From assembly GCF_014204515.1 (NCBI RefSeq), contig NZ_JACHLI010000029.1:1-64000 (forward strand): a stretch of DNA of 64,000 nt. Reading direction: 5' to 3'. How positions within the stretch are numbered: position 1 is the first letter of the stretch; each line of letters begins with the position of its first letter. The notes under the pieces were generated by a model that saw only the letters and a list, made by a program, of their open reading frames with translations, had not been told where the DNA came from and ran no database searches. The translations under genes were made by a program, and so were the position numbers. Positions 44,344 through 52,070 of this stretch are shown here, piece by piece. This stretch comes from Pseudomonas nitroreducens. GTDB lineage: Bacteria; Pseudomonadota; Gammaproteobacteria; Pseudomonadales; Pseudomonadaceae.

Positions 44344-45516
44344 ATGGCTTGGAATGAGCCGGGTGACAACTCGAACAAGAACGACCAGGACCCCTGGGGT
44401 GGACGCCGTGGTGGCGGTCGCCAGGGTCCTCCTGATCTGGATGAAGCGTTCCGCAAGCTGCAAGACAGCCTGAACGGAATTTTCGGCAAACCCAAGCGCG
44501 GCAGTGGTTCGGGTGGTGGCGGCAGTGGTCGGGGCGGCAGCCTCGGGCTGTTCGGTATCGGCCTGGCGATCCTCGCCGTGCTGTGGCTGTACAACGCCAT
44601 CTACGTGGTGGACGAGCAGGAGCAGGCAGTGATCCTGCGCTTCGGTCAGTACCACGAGACCGTGGGCCCCGGCCTGAATATCTACTTCCCGCCGATCGAC
44701 AAGAAGTTCCAGGAGAACGTCACCCGCGAGCGTGCCTACAGCAAGCAGGGTCAGATGCTCACCGAGGACGAGAACATCGTCGAGGTTCCGCTGACCGTGC
44801 AGTACAAGGTCAGCAACCTGAAGGACTTCGTGCTCAACGTCGATCAGCCGGAAGTGAGCCTGCAGCACGCCACCGAAAGCGCCCTGCGCCACGTGGCCGG
44901 CTCCACCACCATGGACAAGATCCTCACCGAAGGCCGTGAACAGATGGCCACCGAGGTGCGTGATCGCCTGCAGCGTTTCCTCGATACCTACAAGACCGGT
45001 ATCACGGTGACCCAGGTGAACATCCAGAGCGCCGCCGCGCCGCGTGAAGTACAGGAAGCGTTCGACGACGTGATCCGTGCCCGCGAGGACGAGCAGCGCG
45101 AGAAGAACCAGGCCGAAGCCTACGCCAACGGCGTGGTGCCTGAAGCCCGTGGTCAGGCCCAGCGCATCATCGAGGAAGCCAACGGCTACCGCGATGAAGT
45201 GGTCTCCCGTGCCCAGGGTGAGGCGGATCGCTTCGCCAAGCTGGCCGGCGAATACCACAAGGCGCCGGACGTGACCCGTCAGCGTCTGTACCTGGACACC
45301 ATGCAGGACGTCCTGAGCCAGACCAGCAAGGTGCTGGTGACCAGTCAGCAGGGTCAGAACAACCTGATCTACCTGCCCCTGGACAAGATGATGGATGGCC
45401 GCGGTTCGGCAACCCCGAGCAGCACGCCGAGCGCGAGCAGCAGCACGCCGGATATCGGTTCGCGCGTCGCCAACGACCTGCAGCAGCGTGACACGCGTAC
45501 CCGGGAGAGTCGCTGA
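44344..45516 (+). CDS. hflK: HflK, SPFH-domain regulator of FtsH
   Basis: 390-residue membrane protein forming the HflKC cage around FtsH. The cytosolic N-terminus is Gly-rich (about 8-65), one membrane helix 'GLFGIGLAILAVLWLYNAIYVV', then the SPFH/band-7 domain ('QEQAVILRFGQY', 'TEDENIVEVPLTVQYKV') and a Glu/Ala coiled coil. The ATG at 44344 follows GGAGAGCGCT. The stop overlaps hflC (TGATG). Confidence 0.97.
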   Translation: MAWNEPGDNSNKNDQDPWGGRRGGGRQGPPDLDEAFRKLQDSLNGIFGKPKRGSGSGGGGSGRGGSLGLFGIGLAILAVLWLYNAIYVVDEQEQAVILRFGQYHETVGPGLNIYFPPIDKKFQENVTRERAYSKQGQMLTEDENIVEVPLTVQYKVSNLKDFVLNVDQPEVSLQHATESALRHVAGSTTMDKILTEGREQMATEVRDRLQRFLDTYKTGITVTQVNIQSAAAPREVQEAFDDVIRAREDEQREKNQAEAYANGVVPEARGQAQRIIEEANGYRDEVVSRAQGEADRFAKLAGEYHKAPDVTRQRLYLDTMQDVLSQTSKVLVTSQQGQNNLIYLPLDKMMDGRGSATPSSTPSASSSTPDIGSRVANDLQQRDTRTRESR

Positions 45517-46385
45517 TGAGTAACAAGTCCCTGATCGCCCTCATCGCGGGTGTGGTGGTTGCTGTTGCACTCTGGAGCAGCGTCTACGTGGTGCAGCAGA
45601 CCGAGCGCGCCGTGCTGCTGCGCTTCGGTCGCGTGGTCGAGCCGGACGTGAAGCCCGGCCTGCACTTCAAGATTCCGTACGTCAACACGGTGCGCAAGTT
45701 CGACGGCCGCCTGCTGACCCTGGATTCGCCGACCCAGCGCTTCCTCACGCTGGAGAAGAAAGCGGTGATGGTCGACGCCTACGCCAAGTGGCGCGTCTCC
45801 GATGCCGAGCGCTTCTACACCGCGACCTCGGGCATGAAGCAGATTGCCGACGAGCGTCTGTCCCGCCGTCTGGAGGCTGGCCTGCGTGACCAGTTCGGTA
45901 AGCGCACCCTGCACGAAGTGGTGTCGGGTGAGCGTGATGCGCTGATGGGCGATATCACCGCTTCGCTGAACCGCATGGCGCAGAAGGAGCTGGGTATCGA
46001 GGTGGTGGACGTTCGCGTCAAGGCCATCGACCTGCCCAAGGAAGTGAACCGCAGCGTGTTCGAGCGCATGAGCACCGAGCGTGAGCGGGAAGCCCGCGAG
46101 CACCGCGCCAAGGGTCGCGAACTGGCCGAGGGTATCCGCGCGGATGCCGACCGTCAGCGCCGCGTGCTGCTGGCCGAGGCCTATCGCGAGTCGGAAGAGA
46201 CCCGCGGTGACGGCGATGCCAAGGCAGCGGCGATCTACGCCAAGGCCTACACCGCCGATCCGGAGTTCTACGCCTTCACCCGCAGCCTCAAGGCCTATCG
46301 CGAAAGCTTTGCCGACAAGAAGGACGTGCTGGTGCTCGATCCGAGCAACGAGTTCTTCCGCTATCTGGAAAAAGCTAAACCTTGA
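45516..46385 (+). CDS. hflC: HflC, SPFH-domain regulator of FtsH
   Basis: 289-residue partner of HflK. N-terminal membrane anchor (6-22), SPFH domain ('QQTERAVLLRFGRVVEPDVKPGLHFKIPY', 'FLTLEKKAVMVDAYAKWRV') and a charged coiled coil ('STEREREAREHRAKGRELAEG'). Translationally coupled to hflK by a one-base overlap. Ends the nnr-hflC run; two hairpins follow. Confidence 0.97.
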   Translation: MSNKSLIALIAGVVVAVALWSSVYVVQQTERAVLLRFGRVVEPDVKPGLHFKIPYVNTVRKFDGRLLTLDSPTQRFLTLEKKAVMVDAYAKWRVSDAERFYTATSGMKQIADERLSRRLEAGLRDQFGKRTLHEVVSGERDALMGDITASLNRMAQKELGIEVVDVRVKAIDLPKEVNRSVFERMSTEREREAREHRAKGRELAEGIRADADRQRRVLLAEAYRESEETRGDGDAKAAAIYAKAYTADPEFYAFTRSLKAYRESFADKKDVLVLDPSNEFFRYLEKAKP

Positions 46386-46392
46386 GTCAAAG

Positions 46393-46422
46393 TCTCCGGC
46401 GGGCGGCAGCGCCCGTCGGAGA
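46393..46422 (+). other. GC-rich hairpin after hflC
   Basis: TCTCCGGCGGGCG and CGCCCGTCGGAGA pair over 13 positions with one G-T pair and a 4-base loop. No T-run; it precedes the true terminator by 20 bases and may protect the hflKC mRNA end. Confidence 0.5.
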
Positions 46423-46441
46423 AATCGTGTTATCATGGGTC

Positions 46442-46464
46442 AGCCGGGAAATCCCGGCTTTTTT
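46442..46464 (+). terminator. Intrinsic terminator of the hfl operon
   Basis: AGCCGGGA, AA loop, TCCCGGCT (46442-46459) followed by a run of six T. Confidence 0.9.
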
Positions 46465-46492
46465 GCGTCCGCGAGAATGATGTACGAGAACC

Positions 46493-46678
46493 ATGTGGCA
46501 GGAATTCGGCAAGGCGTTCTGTCTGTTGCTGGTGCTGGAAGGCATCCTTCCATTCCTGTACCCGCGTGGTTGGCGCGACGCCGTGAGCGGGCTCGGGCGC
46601 TTGGGCGACCGCAGTCTGAGACTCATCGGGCTGGGCAGCATGCTGCTCGGCACCGTCCTTCTTTACTGCATTCATTGA
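46493..46678 (+). CDS. DUF2065 small membrane protein
   Basis: 61 residues with two hydrophobic segments ('KAFCLLLVLEGILPFLYP' and 'LIGLGSMLLGTVLLYCIH') joined by a basic loop. Conserved in this position between hflC and hisZ in pseudomonads. Starts 28 bases past the hfl terminator. Function unknown; family size is normally about 60 residues, so it is complete. Confidence 0.85.
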   Translation: MWQEFGKAFCLLLVLEGILPFLYPRGWRDAVSGLGRLGDRSLRLIGLGSMLLGTVLLYCIH

Positions 46679-46712
46679 AGTGCCGCCCGGCCTAAAAAAG
46701 GAGAGAGGCGAC

Positions 46713-47891
46713 ATGGCAACGTTAGACCGCTGGCTGCTGCCAGATGGGATCGAAGAAGTGCTGCCACCCGAGGCGGCTCGCGTTGAAGCAGCCCGCCGTC
46801 AGGTGTTGGACCTGTTCCAGCGCTGGGGTTACGAGTTCGTCGTCACCCCGCATATCGAATACCTGGAATCCCTGCTGACCGGTGCCGGCCAGGATCTGGA
46901 CCTGCGTACCTTCAAGGTCACCGATCCGGCTTCCGGCCGTCTGATGGGCTTCCGCGCGGACATCACGCCGCAAGTGGCGCGCATGGACGCCCACAGCCTG
47001 CGCCGCGAGGGCCCGAACCGCCTGTGCTACGCCGGCAGCGTGCTGCATGCCCGCCCGCGGGCGCTGGCCACTTCGCGCAGCCCGATCCAGCTGGGTGCCG
47101 AGCTCTACGGCAACACCGGTTCCGCTGGTGACGTAGAGGTCATCAGCCTGTTGCTCGACATGCTCGAAATGGCCCAAGTGCCGGACGTGCACATGGACCT
47201 CGGGCATGTCGGCATCTACCGTGGTCTGGCCCAGGCCGCCGGCTTGTCCGGCGAGGTCGAGCAACTGCTGTTCGATGCCCTGCAGCGCAAGGCCGTGGAC
47301 GAAGTCGCAGCGTTGACCGAAGGCCTGCCTGTCGAGCTCGCCGGCATGCTCCGCGCGCTCGCCGAGCTGTGCGGCAATCGCGAAGTGCTGGACCAGGCGC
47401 GCGAAGTGCTCGCCGGTGCTCCGGCCAACGTCCAGGCGGCGCTGGCTGATATCACCGCCATTGCCGATTCGCTGGCCGCGCGTTTCCCGCAGCTGCCGCT
47501 GTACTTCGACCTTGGCGAGCTGCGTGGCTATCACTATCACACGGGCGTGGTGTTTGCCGCGTTCGTGCCTGGGGTTGGCGAGTCCATCGCCCAGGGCGGC
47601 CGTTACGACGACATCGGCGCCGACTTCGGCCGAGCGCGTCCGGCCACCGGTTTCTCCACCGACCTGAAGACCCTGGTCACTCTCGGCCGCGCCCAGCTCG
47701 ATGAGCCGCGCACTGGAGTCTGGGCGCCGGCCGAAGGGGCTGGCTTGTGGCAGGCGGTGCAGCAGTTGCGCCGTCAGGGCGTGCGCGTGGTACAGGCGCT
47801 GCCCGGGCAGGATGCGGCTTCGGCTTCCGAAGCGGGCTGCGACCAGCAATTGCTGGTTCGCGATGGCAATTGGCAGGTGGCCGCGCTCTGA
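46713..47891 (+). CDS. hisZ: ATP phosphoribosyltransferase regulatory subunit HisZ
   Basis: 392-residue paralogue of histidyl-tRNA synthetase that activates the short form of HisG in histidine synthesis. It keeps the synthetase fold ('LDRWLLPDGIEEVLPPEAARVE', 'GFRADITPQVAR', 'LYFDLGELRGYHYHTGVVFAAF', 'GGRYDD') but lacks a C-terminal anticodon domain. ATG 46713 follows AAGGAGAGAGG. hisG is not nearby; its presence implies a short HisG elsewhere. purA follows after 66 bases. Confidence 0.95.
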   Translation: MATLDRWLLPDGIEEVLPPEAARVEAARRQVLDLFQRWGYEFVVTPHIEYLESLLTGAGQDLDLRTFKVTDPASGRLMGFRADITPQVARMDAHSLRREGPNRLCYAGSVLHARPRALATSRSPIQLGAELYGNTGSAGDVEVISLLLDMLEMAQVPDVHMDLGHVGIYRGLAQAAGLSGEVEQLLFDALQRKAVDEVAALTEGLPVELAGMLRALAELCGNREVLDQAREVLAGAPANVQAALADITAIADSLAARFPQLPLYFDLGELRGYHYHTGVVFAAFVPGVGESIAQGGRYDDIGADFGRARPATGFSTDLKTLVTLGRAQLDEPRTGVWAPAEGAGLWQAVQQLRRQGVRVVQALPGQDAASASEAGCDQQLLVRDGNWQVAAL

Positions 47892-47957
47892 GGCGCGCCA
47901 CTTCGAGTTTCTGCCGGCCGCGGCCGGCACCGAACATCCACGATGGGGACAAGAGTT

Positions 47958-49253
47958 ATGGGTAAGAATGTCGTAGTCCTGGGCACCCAGTGGGGTGATG
48001 AGGGCAAAGGCAAGATCGTCGACCTGCTGACCGACCAGGCTGCTGCCGTGGTGCGTTACCAGGGCGGCCACAACGCCGGTCATACCCTGGTGGTCGCTGG
48101 CGAGAAGACCGTTCTGCACCTGATCCCGTCGGGCATCCTGCGCGAAGGCGTGCAGTGCCTGATCGGCAACGGCGTGGTACTGGCTCCCGACGCGCTGATG
48201 CGCGAGATCGCCAAGCTGGAAGAGAAGGGCGTACCGGTGCGCGAGCGCCTGCGCATCAGCCCGTCCTGCCCGCTGATCCTGTCCTTCCACGTGGCCCTGG
48301 ACCAGGCTCGCGAGAAGGCCCGTGGCGACGCGAAGATCGGTACCACCGGTCGTGGCATCGGCCCGGCTTACGAAGACAAGGTGGCCCGTCGCGGCCTGCG
48401 CGTGGGCGACCTGTTCCACCGCGAGCGCTTCGCCGCCAAGCTGGGCGAGGTTCTGGACTACCACAACTTCGTCCTGCAGCACTATTACAAGGAGCCGGCC
48501 GTCGACTTCCAGAAGACCCTGGATGAGTGCATGGCCTACGCCGAAGAGCTGCGTCCGCTGATGGCTGACGTGACTTCGACCCTGCACGACCTGCGTCGCG
48601 CCAACGAGAACATCATGTTCGAAGGCGCCCAGGGCTCGCTGCTGGACATCGACCACGGCACCTACCCGTTCGTCACCAGCTCCAACACCACCGCTGGCGG
48701 CACCGCCACCGGTTCGGGCTTCGGTCCGCTGTACCTGGACTACATCCTGGGTATCACCAAGGCCTACACCACTCGCGTGGGTTCCGGCCCGTTCCCCACC
48801 GAGCTGTTCGATGAGATCGGTGCGCGCCTGGCCAAGGTCGGTCACGAGTTCGGTGCCACCACCGGCCGTGCCCGTCGTTGCGGCTGGTTCGACGCCGTGA
48901 TCCTGCGTCGCGCCATCGAGATCAACAGCCTGTCCGGCCTGTGCCTGACCAAGCTGGACGTCCTCGACGGCCTGGAAACCGTGCGTATCTGCACCGGCTA
49001 CAAGAACGCCGCCGGTGAACTGCTGACCGACGCGCCGACCGACGCCGACAGCTACATCGGCCTCCAACCGATCTACGAAGACCTGCCGGGCTGGAGCGAA
49101 TCCACCGTCGGCGTGCAGACCCTGGAAGGCCTGCCGGCCAATGCGCGTGCCTACATCAAGCGCATCGAGGAGCTGGTCGGTGCACCCATCGACATCATCT
49201 CCACCGGTCCGGATCGCGCCGAGACCATCGTCCTGCGCCATCCGTTCGGCTGA
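47958..49253 (+). CDS. purA: Adenylosuccinate synthetase
   Basis: First committed step of AMP synthesis from IMP. 431 residues. P-loop-like 'GTQWGDEGKGKIVD' near the N-terminus, 'GGHNAGHT', 'TTGRGIGPAYEDK', 'GSGFGPLYLDYILGITKAYTTRVGSGPFPTEL', 'TTGRARRCGWFD' and 'LTKLDVLDG'. The ATG at 47958 gives the standard N-terminus; an in-frame start 15 bases upstream is unlikely. A terminator follows. Confidence 0.98.
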   Translation: MGKNVVVLGTQWGDEGKGKIVDLLTDQAAAVVRYQGGHNAGHTLVVAGEKTVLHLIPSGILREGVQCLIGNGVVLAPDALMREIAKLEEKGVPVRERLRISPSCPLILSFHVALDQAREKARGDAKIGTTGRGIGPAYEDKVARRGLRVGDLFHRERFAAKLGEVLDYHNFVLQHYYKEPAVDFQKTLDECMAYAEELRPLMADVTSTLHDLRRANENIMFEGAQGSLLDIDHGTYPFVTSSNTTAGGTATGSGFGPLYLDYILGITKAYTTRVGSGPFPTELFDEIGARLAKVGHEFGATTGRARRCGWFDAVILRRAIEINSLSGLCLTKLDVLDGLETVRICTGYKNAAGELLTDAPTDADSYIGLQPIYEDLPGWSESTVGVQTLEGLPANARAYIKRIEELVGAPIDIISTGPDRAETIVLRHPFG

Positions 49254-49270
49254 TCCAGCAGCTGTACTCA

Positions 49271-49304
49271 ACAACGGGCCGCTCATGCGGCCCGTTGTCG
49301 TTTC
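49271..49304 (+). terminator. Intrinsic terminator of hisZ-purA
   Basis: ACAACGGGCCGC (49271-49282), TCAT loop, GCGGCCCGTTGT (49287-49298), then CGTTTC. Perfect 12-bp stem with a short T-run. Confidence 0.78.
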
Positions 49305-49399
49305 AGGGGTTGGCTTCTGTGTAGCGGCACGGGCTTTGCTGGTGAAACGGATCGGCGCCTTTCGCGCCAACTATCCGTTACGCCCGGAGGAAGCCCGCC

Positions 49400-51334
49400 T
49401 TGTCCGCCGTCCTGTCTCTGTTGCGCAGCCGCCTGCTGCGCCCCGCTTTCATCGCCCTGGGTATCGCGCTGCTGGTGCAGCTGATGATTGCCCTGTGGTT
49501 GACCCGCAGTACCGTCGACGGCCTGGTCACCGACCTGGGCGCACACCTGGGTAACGAATCGCAACGCCTGGCCGGTGAGCTGGAGCAGGCTGGGCGGGAA
49601 GTCACCTCGGGGCTGAATGACCTCTCCGCGCGCACCCGCGAGCGCCTGGGTTCGGCGCTCTCCGCGCGCCTCAAGGAGGAGCAGGGTCAGTTGCGCCAGA
49701 GCCTGGAGCAGAGCCTGCGCCAGTCCGCCACGGAATTGGCGCAGCTGCTCGCCGCCGTGGCACCCAAGGCGATGTGGGACAACGACGTGCCGATGCTTTC
49801 GGATTACGCCCGACGCGCCCAGGCCAATCCCAATGTGCTCTTCGTGGTCTACGACGATCCGCAGGGGCAGCACCTTACCCGTTATCTGAACCGGCAGGAC
49901 CCGCGCGTGGCCGCTCTGTTGGAGAAGGGCAAGGGTGAGCGTGCGCTGGATAAGGTGCTGGAGGCGGCTGGTCATGACGCCTCGGTATTCCTCGTCGAGG
50001 CGCCGATCAGCCCGAACGGCGTGGAAATCGGCAAGGTGCGCCTGGGCGTTTCCACCGATGCCATCGAGAAGCAGATCGCCGCGCTGGACCAGCGCTTCTC
50101 CGCCCTGGTTGCCAGCGGTGATCAATTGGTCGGCGAAAGTCTCGCGGGTGCGGCAGCGGACAGCACCAAGGCGCTCACGGCGCGCTTGCAGTCGGCGAAG
50201 CAGGCGGCGGAGGGCATGAGCCAGGGCGCGAAGACTTCCATCGAGGAGGCGGCCGGCACCCTGCGCTGGCGGATCGGCATGGGGCTGCTGCTGGTCGGGC
50301 TTGGCGTGCTGCTGTGCCTGGCCATCGTGCTCGGCCGCCGCGTGGTGAATCGCCTGCGGCTGTTGATCAATGCACTGAACGATCTGGTGGCCGGGGAGGG
50401 CGACCTGACCCGTCGGGTGCGCCTGGATAGTCGCGATGAGCTGGGCGAGATGGCCACGGCGGTGAACCGTTTCGTCGACAAGCTGCAGCCCATCGTGCGC
50501 GAGGCCGGGCAGGTGGCGCAGCAGACTGGCAGTGAAATCGCGGCGCTGGCCAGTCGCAGCGCCAGCGCCGAGGCGGCGGCGGAGCGCCAGCGCAATGAGG
50601 TGGCGGGCAGCCTGGAGGCGCTCTCCGGAATGGCGGCGGAAGCCGAGATGGAAAGCCGCTCGATGCAGGCGGCCCTGGCGCGGGTCGGTGAGATTCGCAA
50701 GGCGGCGCAGGCCAATGCGGCGATTGCCCGCAAGGTTGGCGGATTGATCGAGACGCTGGAGTCCCGCGTGCAGAACGGCGCCGGCGTGATCGAACGGCTG
50801 GCGCGGCAGAGCGAGCAGATCGAAGTGGTGCTCTCGGTGATCCATGGCATCGCCGAGCAGACCAACCTGCTGGCGCTCAACGCCGCCATCGAGGCGGCGC
50901 GTGCAGGGGAGAGTGGGCGCGGATTCGCCGTGGTCGCCGACGAGGTGCGCGCGCTGGCGAGCAAGACCCAGCAGTCCACTGGCGATATCCAGTCGCACAT
51001 CGGCGCGCTGCAGGACGGTGCTCGCGAGGCGGTGTCCGCCATCGGTCAAGCCCGTGAGCAGGCGGTACAGGGCCTGGCGGCGTTGCAGGACAGTGAGCGG
51101 CTGCAGCGTGAAGTGCAGAGCGCCGTCGAGGAAGTGCACGGCGCCATCGAGGCAGCGACGCATTCGGCGCAGCAGCAGGCGGCCGGCGCCGCGGCGGTGC
51201 GTGGGCGGGTCGAGGTGATCCATGCCGAGGCGAGTCTGGCGGCGGAAGCGGTGAGTGCGACGGCCAGCAGCGGGCGAGTGCTCGATGGTCTGGCAGGGCA
51301 GTTGCGCGCCAGCCTGGGGCAGTTCAAGGCCTGA
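49400..51334 (+). CDS. Methyl-accepting chemotaxis protein
   Basis: 644-residue transducer. TM1 about 14-34, a large periplasmic region (35-285) with helical ends and a PAS/dCache-like centre ('NVLFVVYDDPQGQHLTRYL', 'VFLVEAPISPNGVEIGKVRLGVS'), TM2 about 290-312, HAMP, then the signalling tip 'GIAEQTNLLALNAAIEAARAGESGRGFAVVADEVRALA' near 480-515. No C-terminal CheR-binding pentapeptide. The start is TTG 49400, fixed by GGAGGAA at 49386-49392. Ligand unknown. From memory similar receptors follow purA in other pseudomonads but not in PAO1. Confidence 0.93.
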   Translation: MSAVLSLLRSRLLRPAFIALGIALLVQLMIALWLTRSTVDGLVTDLGAHLGNESQRLAGELEQAGREVTSGLNDLSARTRERLGSALSARLKEEQGQLRQSLEQSLRQSATELAQLLAAVAPKAMWDNDVPMLSDYARRAQANPNVLFVVYDDPQGQHLTRYLNRQDPRVAALLEKGKGERALDKVLEAAGHDASVFLVEAPISPNGVEIGKVRLGVSTDAIEKQIAALDQRFSALVASGDQLVGESLAGAAADSTKALTARLQSAKQAAEGMSQGAKTSIEEAAGTLRWRIGMGLLLVGLGVLLCLAIVLGRRVVNRLRLLINALNDLVAGEGDLTRRVRLDSRDELGEMATAVNRFVDKLQPIVREAGQVAQQTGSEIAALASRSASAEAAAERQRNEVAGSLEALSGMAAEAEMESRSMQAALARVGEIRKAAQANAAIARKVGGLIETLESRVQNGAGVIERLARQSEQIEVVLSVIHGIAEQTNLLALNAAIEAARAGESGRGFAVVADEVRALASKTQQSTGDIQSHIGALQDGAREAVSAIGQAREQAVQGLAALQDSERLQREVQSAVEEVHGAIEAATHSAQQQAAGAAAVRGRVEVIHAEASLAAEAVSATASSGRVLDGLAGQLRASLGQFKA

Positions 51335-51352
51335 GCGGCGCCAGAATGCTTT

Positions 51353-51436
51353 CGTAGGAGCGGACTATGTCCGCGATATGCAGCCGGCCAGCTCCGAGCT
51401 GCCGGCGACCTATCGCGGACAGAGTCCGCTCCTACG
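51353..51436. repeat. REP doublet (REPIN) after the chemotaxis receptor
   Basis: Inverted REP arms at 51353-51378 and 51411-51436 (GTAGGAGCGGAC...GTCCGCGATA type), 32-base spacer that itself holds an imperfect inverted repeat (CAGCCGGC... / GCTGCCGGCG). Confidence 0.92.
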
Positions 51437-51506
51437 CCAAGTTTGAATTTCCGGCCCTACGAGGGGGATCGAGGCGTGGGTTTGAAATTTTCAGGAACGC
51501 CGAAAA

Positions 51507-51536
51507 CAAAAAAGCCGAGCTATGCTCGGCTTTTTC
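51507..51536. terminator. Bidirectional terminator of the tRNA-Leu genes
   Basis: AGCCGAGC, TAT loop, GCTCGGCT (51513-51531), flanked by AAAAAA on the left and TTTTT on the right. On the minus strand it ends the tRNA transcript; on the plus strand it backs up the receptor gene. Confidence 0.88.
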
Positions 51537-51545
51537 GTTTGAAGA

Positions 51546-51632
51546 TGGTGCCCAGGAGAAGACTCGAACTTCCACGGTGTTGCCACCGCTAGGACCTGAA
51601 CCTAGTGCGTCTACCAATTCCGCCACCTGGGC
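51546..51632 (-). tRNA. tRNA-Leu (anticodon CAG), copy 1
   Basis: 87 nt with encoded CCA. Acceptor GCCCAGG/CCTGGGC, discriminator A, anticodon arm CTAGG-TTCAGGT-CCTAG giving anticodon CAG, long class II variable arm, and TTCGAGT T-loop. Identical to the copy at 51779. Confidence 0.97.
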
Positions 51633-51778
51633 ATGCTTTTCAGCATGGGGTGCGATGATCGCTCATCGTCTTGCGGTGGTGCAACCCTTGGTTGCATCGG
51701 GCGGTCAAATGTTCGGTTATCAGGGTTCCGAACCCGCCTGATAAAGCCTGTCAGAGACTGACTTTATCCTTGAATAAG

Positions 51779-51865
51779 TGGTGCCCAGGAGAAGACTCGA
51801 ACTTCCACGGTGTTGCCACCGCTAGGACCTGAACCTAGTGCGTCTACCAATTCCGCCACCTGGGC
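51779..51865 (-). tRNA. tRNA-Leu (anticodon CAG), copy 2
   Basis: Identical 87-nt sequence to copy 1, 146 bases upstream of it on the minus strand. Promoter-proximal member of the pair. CAG reads CUG, the most used Leu codon in GC-rich pseudomonads. Confidence 0.97.
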
Positions 51866-51928
51866 ACTGGAGTCGATGATTACTCATCGTTTCCGTGTTA
51901 CAACGTCTGTCTGACGCTGTGGGCGCGA

Positions 51929-51957
51929 ACTATACGGAGAGGGTTTTCGCTTGTAAA
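51929..51957 (-). promoter_or_regulatory. Strong sigma-70 promoter of the tRNA-Leu pair
   Basis: On the minus strand: TTTACA (-35, 51952-51957), 17 bases, TATAGT (-10, 51929-51934), then a GC-rich discriminator TCGCGCCC. Such discriminators are typical of stringently controlled stable-RNA promoters. Start expected near 51922, about 57 bases before the first tRNA. Confidence 0.75.
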
Positions 51958-52070
51958 CCCCTGATGCGATAAAAAATTTATTCTTGCCCAAAGCTGACCG
52001 ACGAGCGGATTTCGCGCTTCAATAAGCACATGGCGCTCCATACCCCTATATATAAGGTGACCGCACTTTA

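Noticed and set aside
46722..49370. An 882-codon minus-strand open frame across hisZ and purA
   Set aside because: Antisense to two certain genes and to a terminator; composition is that of a shadow frame.
52047..52055. TATATATAA as a -10 box for rnr
   Set aside because: It overlaps the rnr ribosome-binding region and would leave a leader of about 10 bases without room for the AAGGTGA site.
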